Shown in pieces: positions 1 to 5,864 of a DNA stretch of 6,610 nucleotides. The translations under genes were made by a program, and so were the position numbers. The notes beneath the pieces are model-generated. The model was not told the origin of the DNA. It saw nothing but the letters and a program-made list of their open reading frames with translations, and did no database searches. The stretch spans positions 1 to 6,610 of the forward strand of contig JBKQLZ010000205.1 in assembly GCA_052146895.1 (NCBI GenBank), written 5' to 3'. The stretch's first letter is position 1, and each line of letters starts with the position of its first letter. The stretch comes from Palsa-601 sp052146895 (GTDB lineage Bacteria > Actinomycetota > Acidimicrobiia > Acidimicrobiales > Bog-793).

Positions 1-2492
1 TGATCGGCGCCGGCATCGTCGGCAACGGCCTCGCTTACCACCTCGCCCGCTTGGGCCTGCGCGATCTCGTCCTTGTCGACAAGGGTCCGATGCCGAACCC
101 CGGCGGGTCGACTGGCCACGCCTCGAACTTCATCTTCCCCATCGACTACTCGAAGATGATGACTGACCTCACCTCCGACTCGACTGCGCAGTACGAGGAG
201 ATGGGCGTCTTCACCGAGTCGGGCGGGATCGAAGTCGCCCGGCTACCGGAGCGCGAGGTCGAGTTCGCCCGGCGCGTCTCCGTCGCGAAGGCATGGGGCA
301 TACCCGCAGAGATCATCGACCCGCAAGAAGTCGCAAGGCTCGTGCCGTACCTCGACCCAACCGTGATCCGTGCGGGCCTGTACTTCCCGACCGTCGGCGT
401 CGTCGACTCGCTCCGTGCCGGCACCATCATGCGAGAGCGTGCCCAGTCAACCGGCGCGCTCGAAGTCAGGGCGAACACAGAAGTGCTCGGTATCGACGTG
501 AACCCGGCGACTCGACGTGTTGAGCGGGTCCGGACGACGAACGGCGACATTGAGACCGAGATCGTCGCGATCTGTTGTGGCGTATGGAGCCCCCGTGTCG
601 CCGAGCTCGCCGGGGCCCACATCGCGCTCACCCCGATCGTCCACCAGATGATCAGCGTCGGCCCGGTCCCCCTCTTCGCCGACACCGTCGGCGAGATCGC
701 CTATCCGATCGTAAGGGACGTCGACACGAACATGTACGAGCGCCAGCACGGTGGCGACATCGAGGTCGGCTCGTACGCGCACCGCCCGATAATCGTCAGT
801 CCGGGCGAGATCCCCTCGAACGAGGAGGCCTCGCTCTCTCCCACAGAGCTGCCTTTCACACAGGACGACTTCGACCCGCAGCTCGCCGAAGCTCTCGAGC
901 TCATGCCCGATCTGCTCGGCGACGAGAGCGTCGGCATCCGTTATGCAATCAACGGTCTCATCTCGATGACCCCGGACGGTCATCCCGTGCTCGGCGAGTC
1001 GCCCGAGGTGCGAGGCCTCTGGTCGGTCGCGGCCAGCTGGATCAAGGAAGGCCCCGGCATCGCCCGGGCACTGGCCGAGTGGATGCTCGAGGGCCGTTCA
1101 GAGATCGATGTTCATGAGGCGGATATCGCTCGCTTCTACCCGTTCCAGCAGACGCGCCAGCATGTCCGAGCGCGTGCGAGCGAGAGCTTCAACAAGATGT
1201 ACGGGATCGTCCACCCGTCCGAGCAGTGGGCGCTCGAGCGCGAGATCCGCCTGCCCCCGATGTATGACGCCGAGCGGGAGCTCGGGGCGTTCTTCTACCA
1301 GACTGCAGGTTGGGAGCGCCCCCACTGGTACGAGTCCAACTCGCGACTGCTCGAGCGCTACGGCGACAGCGTCATGCCGCGCACGGCGGAGTGGGAGTCC
1401 CGCTGGTGGTCTCCCCTCGTCAATGCCGAGCACCTCGCGATGCGAGATGGTTGCGGGCTCGTCGACTTGTCCGCCTTCGTCGAGATAGACGTGACCGGTC
1501 CGGGGGCGCTAGCTGTGCTCCAGCTCCTGTCCGTCGCGCAACTTGATGTACCGATCGGCCGAGTCGTCTACACGCCGTGGCTGGACGAGGCCGGCGGCTT
1601 CAAGGCGGACCTGACGGTGATGCGCCTCGGGCTCGACCACTTCCGCGTCGTGACAGGCGGGGCGCACGGCATGGCCGACAAGCAGTGGATCGAGGATCAC
1701 CTCCCCGCAGACGGCTCGGCCCAGCTTGCTGACCTCACCTCCGCGTGGACGACGATCGGCCTCTGGGGCCCCCGAGCCCGTGACGTGCTCGCCTCGGTCA
1801 CCGATGACGACGTCTCGGCAGAGGGCTTCGGGTTCGCGACGTGCCGCCCCATCGAGACCTCCGGTATCACCGCGCTCGCCTCTCGCATCTCTTACGTCGG
1901 TGAGCTGGGCTGGGAGCTCTATGTGCCGATCGAGCAGGGAGCCCGCCTTTGGAAGGCGCTGTACGAGGCTGGCCAGGCCCACGGTCTCGTCCCGGTCGGC
2001 ATAGGTGTCTACGGGACGACAGGTCGGCTGGAGAAGGGGTACCGCTCGTACGGGAACGAGCTCACGCCGGAGTACAACGTCGTCGAGGCAGGCATGGCCC
2101 GCCCGAAGGTAAAGGCGCAGGAATTCGTCGGCAAGGAGGCCCATCTCGCTCAGCGCGATGGCGATCCAGCCACGCTGCTCTGCACGCTGACGGTCGACGA
2201 TCACCGGTCGCCCTCGACCGGCGAGATGCGGTACATGCTCGGCGGGGAGCCGATCGTCACCCCTGGAGGGGACAGGATCGTCGATGCGAAGGGCAGGCCG
2301 TCTTATGTGACGAGTGCCGGTTCGGCGCCGTCGCTCGGCGCTCACCTGCTCTTGGCGTACCTACCGCCTGAGCTGGCGGTGGAAGGCGGCAGGCTGGCGG
2401 TGCAGTACATGAACGAGCTCTTCGGCGTCGCGGTGGCAGCCGTGGGTGCCCGGCCGCTGTTCGACCCAGAGAACGAGCGGGTCCGCGCTTGA
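1..2492 (+). CDS. DMGDH/sarcosine dehydrogenase-like FAD oxidoreductase fused to GcvT domain, 5' partial
   Basis: Predicted to oxidise an N-methyl group on a small amine or amino acid with FAD and pass the one-carbon unit to tetrahydrofolate. Seen: the open frame runs from base 3, so the start lies upstream; 829 residues are visible, near full length for the family (roughly 800-870), so only a short N-terminus should be missing. A GxGxxG dinucleotide-binding motif (GAGIVG) sits at visible residues 2-7, making the in-frame TTG at 51 an implausible start. STGHAS contains a His (bases 117-119) at the place where dimethylglycine and sarcosine dehydrogenases attach FAD covalently. Domain order: FAD oxidoreductase (to about base 1090), FAO_M-like linker (about 1129-1300), GcvT aminomethyltransferase fold (about 1420-2110, with RLEKGYR at 2025-2045), and GcvT C-terminal barrel (about 2170-2480). 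The ETF genes directly downstream suggest a dehydrogenase rather than an oxygen-using oxidase. Substrate unknown: dimethylglycine, sarcosine or 4-methylaminobutanoate are all possible. Confidence 0.9.
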   Translation, partial: IGAGIVGNGLAYHLARLGLRDLVLVDKGPMPNPGGSTGHASNFIFPIDYSKMMTDLTSDSTAQYEEMGVFTESGGIEVARLPEREVEFARRVSVAKAWGIPAEIIDPQEVARLVPYLDPTVIRAGLYFPTVGVVDSLRAGTIMRERAQSTGALEVRANTEVLGIDVNPATRRVERVRTTNGDIETEIVAICCGVWSPRVAELAGAHIALTPIVHQMISVGPVPLFADTVGEIAYPIVRDVDTNMYERQHGGDIEVGSYAHRPIIVSPGEIPSNEEASLSPTELPFTQDDFDPQLAEALELMPDLLGDESVGIRYAINGLISMTPDGHPVLGESPEVRGLWSVAASWIKEGPGIARALAEWMLEGRSEIDVHEADIARFYPFQQTRQHVRARASESFNKMYGIVHPSEQWALEREIRLPPMYDAERELGAFFYQTAGWERPHWYESNSRLLERYGDSVMPRTAEWESRWWSPLVNAEHLAMRDGCGLVDLSAFVEIDVTGPGALAVLQLLSVAQLDVPIGRVVYTPWLDEAGGFKADLTVMRLGLDHFRVVTGGAHGMADKQWIEDHLPADGSAQLADLTSAWTTIGLWGPRARDVLASVTDDDVSAEGFGFATCRPIETSGITALASRISYVGELGWELYVPIEQGARLWKALYEAGQAHGLVPVGIGVYGTTGRLEKGYRSYGNELTPEYNVVEAGMARPKVKAQEFVGKEAHLAQRDGDPATLLCTLTVDDHRSPSTGEMRYMLGGEPIVTPGGDRIVDAKGRPSYVTSAGSAPSLGAHLLLAYLPPELAVEGGRLAVQYMNELFGVAVAAVGARPLFDPENERVRA

Positions 2493-2508
2493 TGTTGTCG
2501 AGCACGTG

Positions 2509-3318
2509 ATGGAGATCCTCGTCTGCGTGAAGCGCGTGCCGATGGTCGGAGGGCGCATCGTCCTCACGCCGGACGGTCGCGAGGTCGACACGACCATGCT
2601 GGGCTTCACCGTCAGCCCGCACGAGGAGTGCGCCGTCGAGGAGGCGGTCAGGATCGTCGAGACGGTTCGGGCTGACGGCGGTTCGGGCGGTGTGACCGTA
2701 CTGACGCTCGGCCCACCCGAGGCGGCCGAGCAGCTCCGTGACGCAGTGGCGCTCGGAGCCTCGAAATGCGTGCTGCTCGAGACTGACACCGATGGCACCG
2801 GCCGTGAGTGGGGGCCGATCGCCACCGCGCAGGCGATTGCAGAGGTGGCCCGCGAGCGCGGGCCGTTCGACCTGCTCCTTTTCGGCAACGAGGCGGCGGA
2901 TTCCGGGGACTTTCAAGTGGGGGTCCGCGTCGCGCACCTGCTCGGGCTGCCAGTAGTCATGGGGATCAAGGGCCTCAAGTTGGACCTGGCTGGTGCGGCT
3001 GGAGCCGTGCCGCGTGCGCGTGCGCGTGCGCGGCGCGAGTACCGCGGCGTCGAGGAGACCTTCGAGCTCTCGCTGCCCGCCGTCGTGACGGTGAAGGAAG
3101 GGATCAACCTGCCCCGGTATCCGTCGCTGCCCGGCCGGATGCGTGCGAAGAAGGCGGTGATCGATTCGTCGGCACTCGCGTGGCGAGGTGAGGCGCTGAC
3201 GATGGAGTCGCTGCGGGTCCCGACGGTGGAGCGCCGACAGGCTGAGTTGCTGGGGCGCGGGGCCGAGGCCGTGCCGGCGCTGGTGGCCGTGTTGGAGTCG
3301 CTGGGGCTGCTCGTGTGA
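2509..3318 (+). CDS. etfB: Electron transfer flavoprotein subunit beta
   Basis: Beta subunit of the soluble ETF heterodimer, which takes electrons from a flavin dehydrogenase and hands them toward the quinone pool via ETF-quinone oxidoreductase. The 269-residue protein is close to the usual 250-260. ATG at 2509 is chosen because the product then begins MEILVCVKRVP, the conserved ETF-beta N-terminus; the in-frame GTG at 2506 is possible, and an upstream GTG at 2446 would add a non-conserved tail inside the previous gene. Family landmarks: SPHEECAVEEAVRI (residues 36-49), EAADSGDFQVG (128-138) in the nucleotide-binding region, and LPAVVTVKEGINLPRYPSLP (189-208). Leu207 falls where the human beta subunit has the leucine that docks into partner dehydrogenases. 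It starts 16 bases after the dehydrogenase stop with no clear Shine-Dalgarno, consistent with translational coupling. Odd: a basic RARARARR run at 169-176. Bifurcating and ordinary ETF cannot be separated by eye; the context favours ordinary. Confidence 0.93.
   Translation: MEILVCVKRVPMVGGRIVLTPDGREVDTTMLGFTVSPHEECAVEEAVRIVETVRADGGSGGVTVLTLGPPEAAEQLRDAVALGASKCVLLETDTDGTGREWGPIATAQAIAEVARERGPFDLLLFGNEAADSGDFQVGVRVAHLLGLPVVMGIKGLKLDLAGAAGAVPRARARARREYRGVEETFELSLPAVVTVKEGINLPRYPSLPGRMRAKKAVIDSSALAWRGEALTMESLRVPTVERRQAELLGRGAEAVPALVAVLESLGLLV
3014..3031 (+). repeat. GTGCGC hexanucleotide repeat, three copies, inside etfB
   Basis: Three perfect tandem copies of GTGCGC lie inside etfB and encode alternating Arg-Ala (residues 169-176 read RARARARR). 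The unit is a multiple of three, so copy-number change would not shift the frame. It falls in the variable stretch before the conserved LPAVVT segment, where family members tolerate length differences. Confidence 0.8.
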
Positions 3319-4337
3319 CCAATGTCCTGGTGCTCGCTGAGCACGACGCCGACGGTCTCATCGACGCATCGTTGCGGGCTGTCTCGTTCGCTCGCGAGGT
3401 CGCGACCTCGCCCGCCGACGGCACCGGAGGCGACTCGGGCGGGAAGGTCGCGGTGTGCGTGATCGGCGAGCCGGTCGCCACACCGGGCTGGCAAGCCATC
3501 GGGCAGCAAGCCGCCGAGCAGGGCGCGGTGAGCGCTTACGTGGTGCCGCTCGGCGGCTACGCACCGCTTGCGTGGGCGCGAGCAGTTGGTCAGCTGGCGG
3601 ACCGGCTCTCGGCGGACGTAGTGGTCGCGGCCGGAACAGATCGCGGCAACGAGGTCATGGCGCATCTCGGGGCGATCGCCGGCGAGGAGATGGTGGCCAA
3701 TTGCTTCCTCGTGGCTAGGAACAGCACCCACGAATGGCGCCTCACCCGTCAACGCTGGGGCGGCAGTCTCGTCGAAGAGGCTTGGCTCGAGGCTGGTCGC
3801 GCGCTCCTCACACTTGCGACCGATGCCGTCCCGCCTGCCGCAGTGTCTGAGGTTTCCGGGGTGCGCCTCGAGCTTGAGGAGTTTCAGCCGCAGCTCGCCG
3901 AGGGCGACACCTCGGTTGTCGCGACCGAGTCGCGGGAACAGGCCGGCGGGGTCTCTCTCGCGACCGCGCGCGTGGTCGTGAGTGGGGGGCGAGGGGTTGG
4001 GGGAGTTGAGGGTTTCTCTGTGATCGAGCAGCTGGCCGCTTATTTTGGGGGCGCTGTCGGGGTCTCCCGGGCCGTGACGAGTCTCGGGTGGCGGCCGCAC
4101 TCGGAGCAGGTGGGTCAGACCGGTACCCGCGTGACGCCCGACCTCTATCTGGCATGCGGGATCAGCGGTGCGATCCAGCACCTGGCGGGGTGCCAGAGCG
4201 CTAAGACGATGATCGCCGTCAACACCGACGGTGATGCGCCCATCATGACGCGGGCTGACTACGCCGTTATCGGTGACGTGAACGAGGTGCTGCCCGCTCT
4301 GCTGGAGGCATTGCGGGCGAGGAGCAGCCGTGCCTAG
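3315..4337 (+). CDS. etfA: Electron transfer flavoprotein subunit alpha
   Basis: FAD-carrying alpha subunit of ETF, partner of the preceding beta subunit. The 340-residue length is slightly above the usual 310-330. The GTG start at 3315 overlaps the etfB stop in a GTGA arrangement, a typical sign of coupled translation and 1:1 subunit supply; the product then opens MTNVLVLAEHDADG, matching the family N-terminus. The C-terminal FAD domain is complete: SGGRG (223-227), GGAVGVSRAV (245-254), QVGQTG (265-270), and the ETF-alpha signature from LYLACGISGAIQHL (277-290) to AVN (301-303), followed by DAPIMTRADYAVIGD (307-321). A Gly/Ser/Asp-rich insertion at 31-43 and a low-similarity linker around 176-215 account for the extra length. 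Because the pair follows a DMGDH-type dehydrogenase with no intervening promoter visible, it is probably that enzyme's dedicated acceptor. The gene ends with TAG at 4335-4337. Confidence 0.95.
   Translation: MTNVLVLAEHDADGLIDASLRAVSFAREVATSPADGTGGDSGGKVAVCVIGEPVATPGWQAIGQQAAEQGAVSAYVVPLGGYAPLAWARAVGQLADRLSADVVVAAGTDRGNEVMAHLGAIAGEEMVANCFLVARNSTHEWRLTRQRWGGSLVEEAWLEAGRALLTLATDAVPPAAVSEVSGVRLELEEFQPQLAEGDTSVVATESREQAGGVSLATARVVVSGGRGVGGVEGFSVIEQLAAYFGGAVGVSRAVTSLGWRPHSEQVGQTGTRVTPDLYLACGISGAIQHLAGCQSAKTMIAVNTDGDAPIMTRADYAVIGDVNEVLPALLEALRARSSRA
3984..4012 (+). other. Potential G-quadruplex motif inside etfA
   Basis: Four G-runs (6, 4, 5 and 3 bases) are separated by CGA, TT and AGTTGA, fitting the G3+N1-7 quadruplex pattern on the coding and mRNA strand. 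It encodes the flavin-binding SGGRGVGG segment, so Gly content explains part of it. However, GGG codons (four) with GGA, GTT and GGT dominate here, unlike the C/G-ending, GGC-rich use elsewhere. Folding is not shown by sequence alone. Confidence 0.55.
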
Positions 4338-4342
4338 GCAGC

Positions 4343-4381
4343 TCAGCTCGTTCACGTCTGGCGGCCCTCTCGGCGAGCTGA
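4343..4381. repeat. Inverted repeat (8-bp arms) between etfA and the methyltransferase gene
   Basis: TCAGCTCG (4343-4350) and CGAGCTGA (4374-4381) are perfect reverse complements separated by 23 bases, starting 5 bases after the etfA stop. It could fold as a weak terminator for the etf operon or be a site for a dimeric regulator ahead of the next gene. There is no T-run after the second arm, and the loop is long, so neither role is firm. Confidence 0.35.
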
Positions 4382-4404
4382 CGGCGCTGTCAAAGTCTTG
4401 TCGG

Positions 4405-4417
4405 TACGATTGCGGCC
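4405..4417 (+). promoter_or_regulatory. Candidate -10 element for leaderless transcription of the methyltransferase gene
   Basis: TACGAT (4405-4410) fits the actinobacterial TANNNT -10 consensus and ends 7 bases before the GTG at 4418, placing the expected transcription start on the first base of the start codon. There is no purine-rich Shine-Dalgarno before the GTG, as expected for leaderless mRNA, which is common in actinobacteria. No convincing -35 box is seen at the usual 16-18 base spacing, which is often the case in this group. Confidence 0.45.
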
Positions 4418-5833
4418 GTGAGCGCAGAGATCGCGCGCACTGGCGCGCAGAGTAGCAGCGAGGGTTCACCGAGAACGTCGCCGGCGGCACCGCCCCGACA
4501 GGAGTCGCCGGCCGGTGACGACTCCGTCGCGGCGCTGCTCGGCCCGCTCCTCGGGCGGATGTTCTCCGATGGCGTGCCGCTGCGCTTCGAATTCTGGGAC
4601 GGCAGTGTTGCAGGTCCGCCGGACAGCGTCGGCAGGGCGATCGTCCGTTCGCCGGAAGCTCTGAAGAGGATCTTCTGGTCGCCGGGTGAGCTCGGCGTTG
4701 CCCGCGCCTTCGTAACCGGCGATCTCGACGTCGTGACCGAGGAGCCTGCCGCAGGAGACGGCTCTTCAGCGGGAGATATCTACACAGTCCTGCGCGCACT
4801 TCACGAGGGCATGGCGAATCGCCTCCCGAAGGCGTCGGACACGGTGCTGCCGCTCTTGGCGGCCGCCGGTCGCCTCCGCCTGCTCGGTGCGCCACTACCA
4901 CCGCCGGCAGCTGAAGTCCGGCTCTCGGGAAAGTGGAGACGGCGCTCGCTTCACTCTCGGGAGCGCGACGCCGAAGCGATCCGGCACCACTACGACATAA
5001 GCAACGACTTCTACCGCCTGGTGCTCGGCCCGGCGATGACTTACTCGTGTGCCTTCTTTACGACACCCGAGTCGAGCCTCGAGGATGCGCAGGCGGCGAA
5101 ACACGAGCTCGTGTGCCGCAAGCTCGGCCTCGCCGAGCGCCCGGGCTCGAGATTGCTCGACGTTGGGTGCGGGTGGGGATCGATGGCCCTTCACGCCGCG
5201 TCGCGCTACGACGCCGAGGTGACCGGAGTGACGCTCAGTACCGCCCAAGCCGATCTTGCGCGCAAGCGGGTAGCAGACGCCGGCCTGTCGGACAGGATCG
5301 AGATCAGGGTGCAGGACTACCGGGACATCCGGGGCGAGACCTTCGACGCGATCTCGTCCATCGGGATGTTCGAGCATGTCGGCGAATTGAAGATGGCGGA
5401 GTACTTCTCGACGCTGTACCGCCTCCTCGCGCCGCGCGGCCGCTTCCTCAACCACGCGATCTCGAGCGTCAACAGCTCGAAGCTGCGCGGGCGCACGTTC
5501 ATGAATCGTTACGTCTTTCCCGACAGCCAGTTGATCGACGTCGCTCGTGTCGTTCGCGGGATGGAGGACGTCCGTCTCGAGGTCCGCGACGTCGAGTCGC
5601 TGCGGGAGCACTACGCCCGCACTCTCCGGCACTGGGTATCGAATCTGGAAGCGCACTTCGACGAAGCCGTGGAGCTCGTTGGTGCGGAGAGAGCGCGGGT
5701 GTGGCGGTTGTACATGTGTGCGTCTGTCAATGGTTTCGAGGACGGTGGAATTGCGATCCACCAGGTTCTCGGCGTGAAGCCCGACGATCGCGGAGCGAGC
5801 GGAATGCCGCTCACACGGTCCTCGTGGGCATGA
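4418..5833 (+). CDS. cfa: Cyclopropane-fatty-acid-synthase-type SAM-dependent lipid methyltransferase
   Basis: Predicted to transfer a methylene or methyl group from S-adenosylmethionine to the double bond of membrane phospholipid acyl chains, giving cyclopropane or 10-methyl-type fatty acids. The 471-residue protein has a disordered Ser/Pro/Gly-rich N-terminus (1-35), the family's small N-terminal domain (about 53-160, from PLRFEFWDGS), then the catalytic fold: HYDISNDFY (191-199), YSCAFF (209-214), SAM-binding LLDVGCGWG (246-254), VTGVTLS (268-274), FEHVG (318-322), LNHAIS (344-349), HYARTL (398-403). By eye alignment with E. coli Cfa, C211, E319, H346 and Y399 match the bicarbonate-site residues and C434 the C-terminal active-site cysteine, so it looks functional. 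GTG 4418 is preferred because actinobacterial relatives carry a similar N-terminal tail; ATG 4559 would give 424 residues. No oxidoreductase that would complete a 10-methyl fatty acid pathway is adjacent, so the exact product is open. Confidence 0.93.
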   Translation: MSAEIARTGAQSSSEGSPRTSPAAPPRQESPAGDDSVAALLGPLLGRMFSDGVPLRFEFWDGSVAGPPDSVGRAIVRSPEALKRIFWSPGELGVARAFVTGDLDVVTEEPAAGDGSSAGDIYTVLRALHEGMANRLPKASDTVLPLLAAAGRLRLLGAPLPPPAAEVRLSGKWRRRSLHSRERDAEAIRHHYDISNDFYRLVLGPAMTYSCAFFTTPESSLEDAQAAKHELVCRKLGLAERPGSRLLDVGCGWGSMALHAASRYDAEVTGVTLSTAQADLARKRVADAGLSDRIEIRVQDYRDIRGETFDAISSIGMFEHVGELKMAEYFSTLYRLLAPRGRFLNHAISSVNSSKLRGRTFMNRYVFPDSQLIDVARVVRGMEDVRLEVRDVESLREHYARTLRHWVSNLEAHFDEAVELVGAERARVWRLYMCASVNGFEDGGIAIHQVLGVKPDDRGASGMPLTRSSWA

Positions 5834-5835
5834 GC

Positions 5836-5864
5836 TCAGGCTGAGCCGGCACCGGCTCGGCTGA
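5836..5864. terminator. Bulged hairpin at convergent gene junction, probable bidirectional terminator
   Basis: Bases 5836-5839 pair with 5861-5864, G5840 bulges out, C5841 pairs with G5860, T5842 forms a wobble with G5859, and GAGCCG (5843-5848) pairs perfectly with CGGCTC (5853-5858) around a GCAC loop. That gives about 12 base pairs, GC-rich, starting 3 bases after the methyltransferase stop and covering the last codons and stop of the convergent gene. No T-run follows on either strand, so it would be a U-less actinobacterial-style terminator. Confidence 0.6.

Noticed and set aside
51..53. TTG at 51 as the true start of the dehydrogenase
   Set aside because: The reading frame is open to the window edge, and the GxGxxG FAD-binding motif lies upstream of this TTG, so starting there would remove an essential element.
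1509..2345. 278-codon minus-strand open frame opposite the GcvT half of the dehydrogenase
   Set aside because: No recognisable domain, composition typical of a frame shadow, and it is fully contained in a strongly conserved plus-strand gene.
2446..2508. GTG at 2446 as the start of ETF-beta
   Set aside because: It would add 21 non-conserved residues inside the dehydrogenase coding region, whereas ATG 2509 gives the typical family N-terminus.
4378..4410. CTGACG (4378-4383) as a -35 box for TACGAT
   Set aside because: The spacer would be 21 bases, outside the usual 16-18, so I do not claim a -35 element.
2913..4901. 662-codon open frame on the minus strand opposite etfB, etfA and the methyltransferase start
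   Set aside because: It lies antisense to three well-supported genes, its translation is Arg/Pro/His/Ser-rich with no recognisable family, and long antisense open frames are expected in DNA with such strong third-position G/C bias.
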